From Castor canadensis (lineage: Eukaryota; Chordata; Mammalia; Rodentia; Castoridae), in contig NC_133400.1 in the NCBI RefSeq assembly GCF_047511655.1, forward strand, positions 1,617,001-1,681,000: a stretch of DNA of 64,000 nucleotides, given 5' to 3'. The notes beneath the pieces were generated by a model. The model saw only the letters and a program-made list of their open reading frames with translations, made no database searches and was not told the DNA's origin. Position numbers and translations under genes: made by a program. Position 1 is the first letter of the stretch, and every line of letters begins with the position of its first letter. This document shows positions 12,760 to 26,637 of the stretch, piece after piece.

Positions 12760-13040
12760 CATGCCACCTTCAAAACTGCCTTCCTAAAATGGGCTTGAAA
12801 GCCTCACCCCTAAGCCCAAAGTCGGCCCTGGCTGCCTACAGCAAGCATCCTGTCACTCACTACCTGCTACCCAAGGACTCTTAGCCCCTGCTGTGATCAC
12901 CACATCCCAGAAAGCCACTGTAATAGCCGCATGGCATCACTGGTCTCTAACTGACACACCATTCCACCTCTAGAACTTCGCCCACACAGACACTTCTGTG
13001 ACTTTTCCAGGTCCTATGACACTTTGATTAGGCCTCCAGA
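12760..13040 (+). repeat. L2-like LINE 3' fragment
   Basis: The pattern CTTCCTAAAATGGGCTTGAA, then CCTGGCTGCCTACAGCAAGC, then a cysteine/proline-type C-rich run resembles the eroded 3' end of a mammalian L2. It was recognised by phrase order only. Confidence 0.4.
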
Positions 13041-15305
13041 CATCTTATTTTTGCAAAATAAAAATGAAGCCATGTCATTTGTCTGTCAACACACAAATCT
13101 AAATAATTTCAGAAAGACTAAATCAGAAGGGACCCAAGAGCAAACAAATACAACAGGCAGTTTCTTAACAAAAACAAAAATGAGAAAGTGAAAAAACATT
13201 TAAGGATACAAAGAAGTGAAAAAGATGAAATAAGTTAAAGAGAAAGTAGCAAAGACAGGCAAAGAAGATCTAACATGCATATAATAGGAGGCCACTAAAA
13301 GTGAAAAACACAACTGTCATTCAAGAAAATGCCAAGGGCTGCAAGTGCAGCTCAGCAGGGATAAGTGGAAAGAACAAAGAAAGGAAAAAAGAGAAGAAAG
13401 AGAGGGGACAAAAAGAGAAAGAGAGAGAGGAAGGGAGATAGGGAGGGAAAACTCTCCAAAAGGTGTGGTGGAGTGAAGCAGGATCGAAACTACTTATTTA
13501 AAGTGTACACCACAAACCTAGGAGAAGCAGGGAGAAGTTACATTCTAATAAAAATATTATTCGAAGAAAAAATAAAAATGCATTTTATATCCATTGAAGA
13601 TTAGATGGCTTGCAACGGAAAGAAAATTAAATTATTCAACCGGAACAGAAGAAAACAGATTAACATATTTAAGATACCAAAGGAAAGAAACATGAGCCAA
13701 GAATTTTATATCCAGACAAAATCTCTCTCACTTTGATCCACATACAATATCAGAACAGTATTCCCATAAACACTTCCTACAGAACCTGCTAGAAAACAAC
13801 TTCAGACAATCAAAATCAGTTAAGAGATAATATAAGAAGTGGCCGGTGGTGGAGAACTGAGAGCGGACAGACCCTATACAGTAGATGGTACACTTGCAAT
13901 GGTGTGTGCTGAGCACACTGAGGCAACTACACTGCTTGGAATGAACAGAGAAGTTGTGAGATGACATTCAAGAAAATTTTAAAGACTTTTAGTATCATAC
14001 TACATGATAGTGTTGAAAGTCCCTTCCAAGAAGGTCTTGCGTACAGATAAGTACTTATAGGAATTCCACTTTTATCATTCCTGATGTTCCTCAGTACACG
14101 GAAATGCAAACTCAGTGCTCAGAGAGAGGTCAAGTAAGTCATGGGAAGCCATGACTTGAAGTGAAGGTGTAAACGTGGGTGTGTGGGTGTGTGAGGGCAT
14201 GTGTTTAGACACCCTGCCTCTGCCATTAAAGTTCCAGAAACAGCAATCAACCCTGGAGCCGTGTGCATCTCGGAGCACGGACTGTGTGGCTAAAATAGCA
14301 TTTCTCAACAAAAAACCAGGATTTCTTAAAGAAATGGCTGATTTCAAATCTGAGCAAGAAATACAAGTGAGCCTATAACAGCTTGTCACACCACACATGA
14401 GGACACTATGACACTGAGCAGGGGCAGCACCCAAAGAACCAGGAGCCATCCTGAAAAAGCTTCTCTGGCCAAAATGAAAAAAGCTGACCATCAGCAAGGG
14501 CAACACTGCAATGCGGCTGAAAGAAATATCTTTAAATTCATGAGTTCATAATGATTTTTTTTCAAATAACTACTCACATTTACAGGGTGCTGGGGTCCAC
14601 ACCACCCCCTGCAGGAATTGTAGAGGGCAGAAGAACGTGCTGGACTGCACTCCAGACTGGAAAACCCTACCAATGACCCCATCTAATTAACACAGACCTG
14701 TATGGGGGGATGGGTAAACAGGGATATGTAGAAATAAAGTCTTTAAAAGTTAACAACAAAAAGTGGGACAAAACTAAACTACAGGGTTAAGAAATGTAAT
14801 CAATCACCAAAGAAGTGAGGATACAGCCACACCACAGGAAAGGGCACGGCGGGGATGTGGAAGGCAAGAGGCATTGGCCAGTGTGATTCCTCTGGGGTGG
14901 GTAGCAGGGCACAGGGCACAGAGGCAAAACAGTTCATTCCTTTCTTCCACAGCAATAGAGAAACAACCAGCAAGCCTACTCAAAAAAATCTATGAGAGAA
15001 GACTTGCAGAAGAAAAGTCAAAATATGGAAACATAGTCCATCCTGTGTAATTGGTAAAAACACAAATGTGAACAGAACACCCTTGTTTCCCCATCAGCTC
15101 GCAGAAGCCACAAAGTGTGACTGCTGGAGGAGCTCAGGAAATGGGGCTCCTGGGCTGTGGCCCTGTCAACTGTGGGCCTCTCTGAAGAGCAACAGGGCAG
15201 CTACCAAACGCTATGTGGCCACAGCCATGACCCTGTGTTGACCATGTAAGATCCTCCAGCATACAAACTCATACTTTGTGCAAAGATCTACATTCAAAAA
15301 AGAAC

Positions 15306-15402
15306 ACCTGGACTGGAGGTGTGGCTCAAGTGTTAAGAGTGCCTGCTTTGGAAACACAAAACTGAGTTCAAACCCCAGTCCCAACAAGAGCAAAAAAAAA
15401 GA
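15306..15402 (+). repeat. ID-like SINE monomer with A-rich tail
   Basis: The A-box-like GTGTGGCTCAAGTGTTAAGA and the B-box-like GAGTTCAAACCCCAGTCC are present, ending in AGCAAAAAAAAAG. Confidence 0.8.
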
Positions 15403-18400
15403 ACCCTAACAGAGTAACAAGGCAGTGTTTTCGGCAGCAAAAGAATGAATGTAAAGTGTGGCACAGCTAAGCAATTGGAGGCCAGACACCTGTTGGAAGG
15501 ATGAGGCAGGCCCCTCGGGAGCACCTCCCAACACAACTTCTGAGAACAGAAGTGTATAACATGCCTGAAAGAAAAGGGAAGAAGCTACCTAGACACAGAA
15601 TCTTCCAGGTTAAGATATACAAGAGAGTTGAGAGACCAAGACATACAGGGTAAAAAGAAATGACTTTTCACTCTTCACTTTTTGTAGAACTTTATGTTCT
15701 TTATTATATGCATTCAATACCTTTTCAAAGATAAAAAACATACTTTTTTAAAAATGATCAGACAAATAAACATGGAGTAAGGGGCAAGACACAGGATGTC
15801 TCCATCCAACATCCATCAGTACTGGGTTATCTTCAGCACTTGGCCTGAGGAAGTGCCCTAGAACTGGGAGCCTGCAGCAGCTTCCCCAGTTGACACAATG
15901 AACCCACAGGCCTGGCGTGCTCCTGCTAACCTGTGTCCTCTAAGGACAGATCAATGCTACACATGGCATAGCTTCAGTCTTCTCTTTTCCAAATCAAGAG
16001 GCAAGGCAAAGGGATAAACTCAAGTTCTTAACGAAGGCCGTAGCCTCGGTTAGATGATACTGCTCATCTCAACTCTGCACTTAATTTGAATTAAGACAAG
16101 TAATTCAAGAAAACAAATGAAAAACCATTCTGGACCCTTTTCCAAAAGGCACGCAAAATTTTGTAGTTTCAGAGGCTACAAAAACAACAGAATTACTGGG
16201 TGCCTGTGCCTGTATCTATCCTCCCTTGCTGCTCAGCAAAGAGTCCTACTTAGGGCAGATGACACCAGACACACTCACCTTCCCAGCTTCTCCTAAAACA
16301 AGCTGTGGCCATGGGGCTAAATTCAAGCCAACAAGACATAGGCACAGAAGGCTCAGGAGGCCTCCTCGGGAAGTGGTCTGTGGCTCTGGTATTTTTCCAT
16401 GCCCTGCTCCTGCTGGGTCCAGGCCTAGGATGAGGGAGGACAGGATGGAGAACCTGGAATGGGGGAGCAAAACACTGGAAGGAGCCCAGTCCCTTCATGT
16501 CTACAGAGGTGACCTACTGCCCTAGACTGCCTGCTGGGACTTCCTTGTAAGAAAGGACAATAACCAGCCACCTGGTTTAAAACTGCTTATCTTGGCCCTC
16601 AAGCCCATTCCCAAAGGCCCCCAGAGCACAGATTCCATGTTAAATACCTGCCTCTTGTAAGGGGCCAGAGAAACAGCGTTCAAATGCCCAGCTAAGCATT
16701 TTCCTGGTTTCTAAAAGCGCTACAAGCGGCTTAAGAAAATACTCTGAACTCATCATAAACCCTGAATCTTAACCTCATCCAAATGAGGACACCACCATTA
16801 TCCAAGTTGTTTACTCACATTCTTCTGTTGCCAGGATAAAGAGTCATTTTAAAATTCTGCTAACAGTGAAGGTTTCAATAGGAAAAACTAGAGCAACAAG
16901 CCCAAGAAAACTGGAACAGAGCAATGTATGCGGTTGCCATTTTGGCAAGTGAAGTTTGCCATTTCTCAGAAGTCCTGGGGATAGTCCAGTCTTAATATAA
17001 TAAAACATCTGGACTAAGATTAATAAAGACTCATTCTGCAATCACTATTTAGAACCCCACATCTCCCAGAGTGCACATGGAAAAAGAGCTTGCCAGCCCA
17101 AAGCAACAACCGGACTGCTCAGTAATGAGGGAACAGTTACATGGTGAAACACCACGAAGTCCTTAACGTAAGAATGATTTCATCACATGAACCAAGATGG
17201 AAAGATCTCCAGAATACAACAGAAAGGTACGTGGTGTGTATAGGAAGACACTAATTCTTCGCCTAACATCTGTGCCATGAGTCCTCCCATGTCTGTAAGT
17301 ATGTACAGCCTGGTCTGGAAAAGCATATTCCAAATTTAAGGTGACCCCAGGATGGAGGCATAGATAACAAGGACTCCTCTCCCCTTGTGCTCCACCCCAT
17401 AAATTATTTAGCTTTCCATAAGTACCTATTATTTGTTACTTACTGATTACCTACGAAGCTGTTTCTCTAAAGCAGAGTACACAGGTCAGGTGAGGCCAAC
17501 TGAGTGACACTGTAGTAAACACGAGCGCCTTCTTTCACCTCTCCCTCACATGTCAACATGGGGATCATCCAGCCACCAGGCTACAGAGACAGAGCCACTG
17601 GAAACCCAGGCCCACCTCCGCCATTCGCCCCTGCCCTGTGAACTCCTTTGTGATTATGCACCAAGTTGCATGCTCTCTGTATCCTCCTTCCCTAGCTCTA
17701 CTGGCCATCTTACTTCCTCTCCCTCCCTGTCCCCAGGAGCCCCTGCTTCTGCCTCCTTTCTAGCTCCTTCTCTGCTCCCCTTCAGATCACCATTCCTTCT
17801 TTCCTCTCCTCACACACCTTGGAACCCACATCATCCCTGCCTATCCCTCCCTTCCACCAAAGCTGCTCCAGCTGCAGGGCTCTGGGCTCCTGCAGGCTCC
17901 CCACACACATCCTCCATGAGTTTCCTACAAGACTCTGTCTGCCTGACCTGTCCTGGCCTCAGGCAGTCATCATCCCTCCATCTCTGCTGGGTCCCAGCAG
18001 AGATCCCATCACCTCCCAGCCAGGGTGCCCAGAGTTTGATGCTAAGCTCTCTGCTCAAGCCCTCTGGAACTCAACCTGGGGGCTTTCACACAACTAGCTG
18101 CAGATGCCACACACTCACCCTCCCAACTCAGACCTGCAGTGAAGGCCAGCACTACCTAGTACTCCCCTAGATAGCTCCCCTGAGGGTCAAGTCTCAATTT
18201 TAGCACTTCCAAACTGAACCCCACAAACCCACCACAGTCCTTGCATCTCAGCTGACAGCAGCACACACTCCTCAGCTGCTCAGGCCAAAACCTCCTGTCC
18301 TGGTTGTCTCTTCCAGCCCTATCTGTAGACCCTGACTGCCTCACCATCCCAGCACTGCCTGCCTGGCCCTAGGTCGTCACCTTGCACCTGGATTCCTGCT

Positions 18401-18779
18401 CAGTTCCCTTATGGCCTCTTTCTTTTGCTTGCCTGGTAACAGCTTTTGACAGCAGCTCAAGGGTCACATTCAACAAGGGTCAGACCATAACCCTCAACTG
18501 CCCAAGACCCTACAAAGGTGTTGTGACAGTTATGGCCCCTCTGCAGCTGGCTGTAGAACAGTCTACACCACTCTGGGTGCCCCTCTTGGGCCCTCTTCCC
18601 TGCTCACTCATGTGACCTATCCATTCCGCCCAAGACCCTGAGGCCCAACCCAGCTCAGGCCCTAACAGCCAGACATCAGCTTGCCCCTTCTCCACCTCCT
18701 GCTCTGTTCCCAGTCTCCATGGTGACACCAGGTCATACCCCACCAGCACCACCTCCCCAACTCCCTTTCCTGCTTTATT

Positions 18780-18930
18780 GTTTGCACTTTTCCTGTAACC
18801 TGTTACATATTTGGAATATTTGCTTTCCTTGAGCACCTGCCTCCAATATTGGGGGCTGAAACTCACAAAGCAGCTTTCACCTCTGTGCACACACCCAGCA
18901 CAGGGCCTGGCACTGCTGGCCTTCAATGCA
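18780..18930 (+). repeat. L2-like 3' end
   Basis: The phrases TGAGCACCTGCCTCCAATAT and CCCAGCACAGGGCCTGGCAC are the familiar closing motif of L2/MIR-type elements (lowest-copy end). The C-rich sequence before it, back to about 17,600, may be part of the same ancient LINE. Confidence 0.4.
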
Positions 18931-21276
18931 CTCTCCCACCATGGACACTGTGGAAGACTTTCTGCTCACTTTCTCACACACTTATGCAGGTGTGACGTCG
19001 ACATTTCTATTGAAAAACCTAAATACCCTGACTAGGTCAGTGGAGGCAGTACACATGTAAAAATAGCACACTATACCCCACAAATATTTGTAATTACCCC
19101 AACACCGCAAAAAAAAAGAAATTGTTATTACATGGTATTAAATTTAAATTAAACATAAAATAAAAACCATGGACTAAGTTCTACAAAGTTCTTTGTGTCT
19201 ACATTTTAATTTCAATAACTATCACTATTAAATCCACCTGCTTAGTTTACAAGTTTGAATGACACATTGATTGTAGGCTGCTCATTGACTGTCAGCAAAG
19301 GATAACAACAGCTGCTCATCTGGGGTAATATTTAACTGCAAATGTATTTTTAATTTCACTATTTCTCAAACAGTGAACCCATGTGATAAAGCCAAGGTAT
19401 TAAAACAGGAATAAAAGAAAAGCTTTGTCACTGAGCATAGAACATAGTTCTACAATGCAGGCTGGACAAGACAACACAATCGTCAACCCATTCCATGAAA
19501 GGCAGAAGCAGGAGCAACCACAGAAAGGCTCACTGTGTTCCAATGCTCCACTGGGATTCCTTGGTCACTACGTAAACCACATGACAGTTTTGTTGTAAAG
19601 GAAGTTCAGACAAAATGGATTCTTTTCCCATCCATTTTTTGAGGACAGACACTCCCCACAGAGCTGTTTCTTCCATCAACCCTTGCTGAGAGCACTCGTG
19701 CAAGATATGATTTGGATGGGGTTATTTCTACAGGAAGCCAGGACAATTCAGTCCAGATGCACAGCCTCCGGGGTGAGGGTTCATTCTACCAGAATGACTT
19801 ACCAGTCACCAGATTCCTGCAGGCAGCCAATCTAAAGAGACACATTCCACACGCCATCGGTGAAAAACCTGGCATGTTCCTCACACTTCTGGAAGGGGCT
19901 CTGGAAATCAAGTACTGCTATTCCAACTTCACTTTATAGAAGACAAAAATATAACTCCCTATTAGCAAAAAGCCTTAGGGTCAGGAAGAGCCCTTGACAA
20001 GACAAGCTAGATACAATCCTAAATACAAACCAAGGTGTCTGCAAAAAGCACTGGGGAACATAGAGAGCATGGTGAGAGGGACCCCCAGGTCCCACACTGT
20101 CCCTGATCCTACGGCTTCCCTCTCAAAGACTTCGTGGTCAGTCTGAGTTGGAACTAAGCCCATGTGCATAAGTCAGGACAGAAATTTCACTTCACTTCCC
20201 CTTAAAGAAGTGGCTTAGTACCCAGTTTGGAAGCTGAGTCTCTAGGAACCCGGAAACAGCTGGAGATTAATGATCCCCCCATTTGGTCCAACCCTCTTGT
20301 GTACAGAAGGAGTGACAAAATAAATAGAAAGCCAGCATGAAGTCCACAAGAAATCAATTTTTATTAAGCTACCATATGTGAGGAAGACTCAGCTTATGTT
20401 TTTCCCCAAAATCAGTCTGGAGTTGAGTATGTTAAGGATGTCATACGAGCAAAGCAGAAATAAGACTGTAAGCAGCCAGTCAGATACAAAGTTACCTAGG
20501 AAATAAGGAAGAAGCAAGAAATACTTCTTCCCAACATTCCTACTTAGAATTAGAAAATTAAGCAATACTTTCTCTTTAAGACAGCCTTCCCTACAACTGC
20601 TTAAATTAAAAATTAGGAAAAGAAGGGCAAACCAGCCTGAGATCAGGTCCTCCACTTTCAGTTCAGTAAGACACTGATTAAATATGCCACTTTTATTCAC
20701 ACTTCCCCGCATACATCAGCCCTCAAACACACACACAGGTGCAGGGGAGGGAGGGCTGGATGCAGGCCAAAGTGCAGTACTGTGATGCCACCTGGAGCCC
20801 CAGAGCATCAGCAGCAGGTCCGCTGGCCTCTGCCTCAGCAGTGTTCACCAGGGCAGTGGCAATGGCTACATCGTGGTACCTGAACAGTCTTTTGAACACG
20901 AGCACTAGCCTGGTCCTAAAGGTTCAAGTGATTAAGTTTAAAGATCACCTTAAGAAATCCAAATATTAAGGGATGTAGAGTTTACATTTTTTAGTATGTG
21001 GTTGAGCACCTCAGCACAACTTTAGTGAAACAAATGAAAAGGCGTGTCTACTTTTAGCATCTCTTTTCTTGCCTCAGGGCCCTCTTCACCACCTTAAAAT
21101 TAGTGAGGCCTTCAAGAGCTTATTCTCCCATAATTAAGCCTATCAATATTTAACATATTTGAAATTAGAGCAAAAAATGTTTGAATGCTTATTATATATT
21201 CTTTATTGAATATTTATTGAATTTTAATTACAAAAATTAAATTAATACATATTAACATACAAAACATTTTTTATGG

Positions 21277-21336
21277 GCTAGAGATGTGGTTCAAGTGGTA
21301 GACTCCTGCCTGACAAGCACAAGGCCTGCGTTCAAA

Positions 21337-21367
<31 letters not shown>
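21277..21367 (+). repeat. ID-like SINE ending in a (CA)n microsatellite
   Basis: GATGTGGTTCAAGTGGTAGA and the B-box-like GCGTTCAAACC run directly into about 30 bp of CA dinucleotides at 21,338-21,367. The microsatellite appears to have grown from the SINE tail. Confidence 0.8.
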
Positions 21368-21368
<1 letters not shown>

Positions 21369-22282
21369 CCTTAATTTTTTTTTTAATGAAAATAACTGTA
21401 GTTTCCAAAACAACAATAAAACTTTATGGAGATGCCGTTTTACACTTTTACAAATGACTTTAATGTCAGGTTCTAAATCAAGACTAGGCTCTCCTTTCTG
21501 CCTGTCTGCTGAAAAGCTTTGGCTGACACCCTGTGATTTAAACCCCAGCCTCACAGAGACGAAGCTGGAAAAGGAAGGCATATTCACAGGAGCATGAACA
21601 CCCTTTGATGTAACACTAAAACTCTACGTTTTATTTTGCTTTAAAGGATACTTGCGGTGTGGAATCCAAAACCATACTGATGAACCTCTGTACTTGACTA
21701 CTTTAAAACCACTAGTCTGTCTTGCACTTTAAGTGTGCCTTTTACCCAAGTGAAATCCATCAGTTAGAAAATACCAGTTCACTGAGGCACACCAGGTTCT
21801 CCAAATATTGGTCCTTATGTAGTATCAAAGCATCACATCCATTAATAGAGCTCTGGCATCCTCTTTCAGGGAGCTGCAGATTTATAATGACAAACACACG
21901 CTTTCTTAAATTACAGTTTCATGACAGCTCAAGTTACATCACTGGCAACAGATGCTGTTTGTGACTGTTCTTTGTTCCTTTTGTAAGAAATGCTAAGTTT
22001 GTTCACTTTTCTTTCCACAAGAAAAGCAGCTACTTCAGCTAGCAACTCAAATAACTGCAAAAGGGCTGTCCTGGAAACACCATCCAACTTGAAAACGCAG
22101 AGGTGCTCTGAGTGTTCAAAAGAGGTGTAATGTGCCTGGCAGCACAGAACACAACATAAAAATGGTTTGTGACCACAGCCCTTACTCATGCTGGAGCATC
22201 ATCAATGCTCCAGCACCAGTGCTGCACCATCAATGCAAATGGTAACACAGAGAAAAGATGAGCAATCTCTCAGTATCATTAA

Positions 22283-22932
22283 GAACACAGGTTTTGTACA
22301 CAATGGAATTTTTCTTAGCCATGAAGAAGAATGAAATCTTATATTTGCAGGTAAATGGATGGAACTAGAGAACATCATTCTGAGTAAGGTCAGCCAAGCA
22401 CAGAAGACCAAAAATGATGTGTTCTTCCTTATATTCAGACTTTAGATCTAGGGCAAATGCAGCAATGTGGTTGGACTTGGATCATATGATAAGGGGAGAG
22501 CACATTTGGGTGATATAGTAATAGATAGAAAACCCAAAACATGAAAGCGTTTGATGTCCCCACTCCAGAGGAAGTAATACAGAAACCTTAAAGCAGCAGA
22601 GGTTAACGTGAGAAGGGGATCAGGAACCAAGGTAAAGATCAGTTAGAGATGAATCAACATGGGTCATAACACGTGTACACGAAAGCAATGCTAGGAATAT
22701 TTCTGTATAGCTATCCTCAACTCAGCTAGCAAAAACACTTTGTCTTCCTTATTAGGCTTGTCTCTTTTCTTCAACAAAACAAGTGATAAAGGCAGAACAG
22801 GACCTACCTGGAACTGAGGGGGGGAATGGGGGAGAGGGTTGGGGAGAGGGGCATGGGGGAGAAATGACCCAAACAATGTATACACATGTGAATAAAAGAA
22901 TAATAAAAAAAAAAGAAAAGAAAAAAAAAAGA
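22283..22932 (+). repeat. L1 3' end with poly(A) tail
   Basis: It opens with CACAATGGAATTTTTCTTAG and CCATGAAGAAGAATGAAATC, the conserved end of L1 ORF2. It continues through GTAAATGGATGGAACTAGAG and a G-rich 3' UTR (22,810-22,860), and closes with AATAAAAGAATAAT and a long A-rich tail. No intact reading frame remains. Confidence 0.8.
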
Positions 22933-23759
22933 ACATGGGTTTTTTGGGGGATTTTACATATTTTTTATTGTTGTGCTGGTGGAAGTACATTGTAAGAACA
23001 TGTTTTGACCTCACAGACCCTCTGAAAAGGTCTCCAGGCTGACCTGTGTTCTGTGGGACACACTTGGACAACCACAGCACTGGCCTTACTGGCAGGAGTG
23101 TGCTTTAGTTCCCAGGAGGCATTCTTCCCACCACTCTTGACGTCCACCTCCTACCTCCACTTTTCACCTGTGCCTTCTGTGCATGCTGCATCCAGCACTT
23201 CCACTAAGTCCAAGCTGCTGCTTGCAGAGTATCTAGTTCGACCCTCCTTGAGCGGGGCTCTCAAGTCCCTAATGGCTCCCTTTCCCCACTGCACTGCTCA
23301 AGAGGCTGCCACTGATCTCCCCACTCCCTGGGAAAGAAGCCTACAGCTCCATCTACCTCTACTCTGCCCTCCTCAGTAACGACACCCACCAGGTGCCCAC
23401 TGGTTCCTCTCTGCCATCCTCTTTCTCTGCTCACATCTGCCATCCATGAACAGGCTCTCACCAAGGACCTGGTTCCAACAGCTCTAGAGCGTAAGCGTGA
23501 CATCTCTGTGGTACACTATACTGATGACAGCTTGGAGGCAAACTCCATGTGTCCCTCCCAAACCACAGATGGCTGACCAGGAACCCAACCCCCACCTCAA
23601 TACTTTCTGAGTGGTGCTCTTCAAATGAGCACGTTCAATGGCAGTGGCCTCCCCCTATCCATGGCATGATGCCTCCATTTATGTGTGCAGAACTCCAGCC
23701 CTTCCTAGTCAGTCCCAGGGCCTACTTGTGTATTCCTTCGCTCCACAACTCCACCTAGG

Positions 23760-24010
23760 TCACTGCTGGCAAACTAGGGCCCCACAGGCCAGATCCAGCT
23801 CCCACCTGTTTCTGTGCAGCCCAAGAATGGGTTTTATGTCTAAAACAGGTAGAAAAAAATCAAAAGAAGAACATTTCAGGAAGTGAAGATTAGGAACTTT
23901 CAGTGCCCTCAAATAAAGCTGTAACTGTGCCACACTCTCTGTGCACTGTCTATGGCTGCTTTTGTGATACAATGGAGCTACATAGTTGCACCACACAGCC
24001 CAGACCCCCA
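23760..24010 (+). mobile_element. hAT-type (Charlie-like) DNA transposon remnant
   Basis: The sequence TGGCAAACTAGGGCCCCACA, followed by AAATAAAGCTGTAACTGTGC and TGTCTATGGCTGCTTTTGTG, matches from memory a common mammalian non-autonomous hAT element. It is heavily mutated and only one end is recognisable. Confidence 0.5.
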
Positions 24011-24379
24011 AAGGAAGCCTATTTACATGAGTGCCCTCAACAGAAAAATAGGTCAAGCCCTGCTGCAGCCATTTGGGGAGTTTATGCCCCAGGTTTAGGT
24101 ATTTAGATGTTACAAAGTTATTAGTCAGACCTCCACAGATTATGAGCAACTTGGATTAGAAGCTAAATTTTAAATTGTAACAAATACTACAACCTCTAAA
24201 CCAGTGGCTGCATCCAAAGTTACCCAAGATCAGTCAGATGCTGCTGGCAACAAGCTGCAACAAAATATACTAACAGACATTTCCCCTGGGGCCTAAAAGA
24301 AACAAATTGATTTGTTCCTCTGTGTTAGGGAAACAAAGGTCCAGGAATCCATTCCTAAGCCTTAACTACTAGGATGCAT

Positions 24380-24572
24380 GCTTTTTTTTTTTTTGGTACT
24401 GGGGTTTGAACTCAGGGCCTACACCTTGAGCCACTCCATCAGCCCTTTTCTTGTGATGGGTTTTTTCGAGATAGGGTCTCATGGAACTATTTGCCCAGGC
24501 TGGCTTCCTCCTGATCTCTGCCTCCTGAGTAGCTAGGATTACAGATGTTTTGAGTCACTGGCACCCAGCTTG
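24380..24572 (-). repeat. B1-dID-like SINE, minus strand
   Basis: A T-run (antisense poly(A)) is followed by TACTGGGGTTTGAACTCAGG, a shortened ID half, GATAGGGTCTCATGGAACTA and GAGTAGCTAGGATTACAG, which is the full antisense order of the dimeric SINE. Confidence 0.85.
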
Positions 24573-24660
24573 CACGTTCTTTTTTATAGTACCTTTTTTT
24601 TTTTTTTTTAATGCTGGTCATGGCCCACTAAACTGAACTGAGTTTAGAGCCAAAGTTTGA

Positions 24661-24742
24661 GAGGCTGGTGGAGTGGGTCAAGCAGTAAGAGTGCCTGCCT
24701 CGAAAGTGTGCAAACTCCAGTGCTGAAAAAAAAAAAAAAAAC
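24661..24742 (+). repeat. ID-like SINE monomer with poly(A)
   Basis: GAGTGGGTCAAGCAGTAAGA and GTGCAAACTCCAGTGCTG are followed by an A run of about 17. Confidence 0.75.
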
Positions 24743-24821
24743 CAAGTCTGAAAACTAATACACCTGAATAAAGCCAATACCAATTTCTAAAAATTGTGAC
24801 TTCTGGAACATCAGGAACTCA

Positions 24822-25034
24822 ACTGGGCGCCAGTGGCTCACGCCTGTCATCCTAGCTACTAGAAATGCAAAGATCAGGAGGATCACTGTTTGAAGCCAGC
24901 TGGTGGCAAATAGTTTGTCGAGACCCTGGCTCAAAAATACCCATCACAAAAAAAGGGCTGCCAGAGTGGCTCAAGTGGTAGAGCACCTGCCTAGAGAGCA
25001 TGAGGCTCTGAGTTCAAACTGCAGTACTGAGCAG
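24822..25034 (+). repeat. B1-dID-like dimeric SINE
   Basis: The left half has GCCAGTGGCTCACGCCTGTC and the right half has GTGGCTCAAGTGGTAGAGCA and GAGTTCAAACTGCAGTACTG. The linker is the usual CCCATCACAAAAAAAGGGCTG type. Confidence 0.88.
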
Positions 25035-25366
25035 TGACAAGCGTTAAGCAGCTGAAGACGACACTGAGTGTGAGGTTGCCTCTCCTGCACTCCACCATGC
25101 GTGAGCTTCCGGTGCTCACACTAGAACACAAACCATCAGGAATATGAGGGTGAGCTGGGTGCCACGGGCCACAGCTTGCACCCTGATGGGAAAAAGTTAC
25201 ATTTTCAAACAGACATTGTGTGTTAATTTAGATGATACATGTAAGTCCCATCAGTAAGCACAGTTATACTTCATTTTGTACTAAGATGATGAATTTTAAA
25301 AGATAAAAATAAAAAAACTTTAAAGTCATTCCCCCAGTAAAATATGTTCCTCTAAGAGTCACTGGA

Positions 25367-25470
25367 GCTGAATGTGGTGTGATCTCTGCACCTGGGAGGT
25401 TGAGACAGGAGGATTGTGAATTTGAGGCCAACCTGGGCTACATCACCAGACCCTGGGCTATATCACAGGA
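25367..25470 (+). repeat. B1-type SINE
   Basis: CTGGGAGGTTGAGACAGGAG, GATTGTGAATTTGAGGCC and AACCTGGGCTACATCA are the B1 order; a short partial repeat of CCTGGGCTAT follows. Confidence 0.7.
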
Positions 25471-25651
25471 GGGAAGAGGAGGAAAGAAGGAAAGAAACAA
25501 AGGAACACTGGCTCTCATTCTGAACACTGAAAATTGGCTAAGAAACATTTAAAAGAATTCATAATTCTCAATAAAGTACCACTGAATTATAAATGTTACA
25601 CCAAAATCACAACACTACACAGAAACAGAAATTTACAACAAAAAAAATTTT

Positions 25652-25726
25652 TTTTTACAGTATTACAGATGGATCTCAGGACCTTGCACATTAGGCACTC
25701 TACCACTTGAGCCACGCTTCCAGCCT
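25652..25726 (-). repeat. ID-like SINE monomer, minus strand
   Basis: A T-run is followed by GGCACTCTACCACTTGAGCC, the reverse complement of the ID A-box region. Confidence 0.7.
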
Positions 25727-26162
25727 TACAACACAGTCACTTCCCAGAGACAAACAAGCAGCTGTTCTAGGAGTCTGAGGAAGCTCCTCCACCCTGAAAT
25801 TTCACATACACCAAAGAACTAGCATGTGCCAAAACTTAAAGGAACCCTAACAGGCAACTTTGCAAAAGCAGAAGAAAATTAATCCCACCTTGAACAGTCA
25901 CTAAAGGTAAGTGTCAAGATGGACTGCAGACACAGATTCAGGAGCCCTGCACTAGGATGCATGAAGGGCTGCCTACCTCACACCATCCCTGTCTGACTCA
26001 CACCAGTGGGATGCCTCAGGACAGCTCAGGAGGGAGAGCAAGACCAGGGAAATGCAGCCCAAGCAGGTGCATGCAGTTCAGCCTCAGAAGTAAAGGACCC
26101 TGACTGGGCCTCAGTGACAGTAAACATGTCTCCTCCAGCAAATGTCTAGTGAGCCAAGGAGG

Positions 26163-26172
26163 GTTGTGTGTT

Positions 26173-26205
<33 letters not shown>

Positions 26206-26207
26206 AT
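26163..26207 (+). repeat. (GT)n microsatellite
   Basis: About 45 bp of GT dinucleotides with a few interruptions. Confidence 0.95.
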
Positions 26208-26637
26208 GTGTGGTCATGGAGGTGGTGGTACTAGATACAGCAGGTCTTGGCAACCTTACTCAAGACCCTAAGTCTCCATGTGATCAAAGCTCATCCATGA
26301 AAAAAAAAAAAGGTACCCAGACTAGAATTGCCCCTTGGGCCCAAAACTGACTGGACCAGATCTAAGACTGACGAAAAGTTCAAGTATCACAAAGCTGATG
26401 TAGAGTGTGTGTATATAAAAACATCTAAATTTGTAAAAGCTACAGTAACAGTAAAGTGTCTTTATGAAGCCAGAATGTGTCTTATAATGTTTAAAAATAC
26501 CATAACACTAGTGGGAAATGAAATGTAGACTTCCATAAATTTGGATGGTGACAACAGTGCAGAGTCAAGAAAACAACTGTTACATTTTAAGATAATTTCC
26601 AAGTAAAACTTTTTAAATTTAAAGAAAAACAAATCAG

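Noticed and set aside
17550-18170. 206-codon Ser/Pro-rich frame
   Set aside because: It has low-complexity C-rich composition in ancient repeat-like sequence, no splice or family support, and lies deep in the BANP intron.
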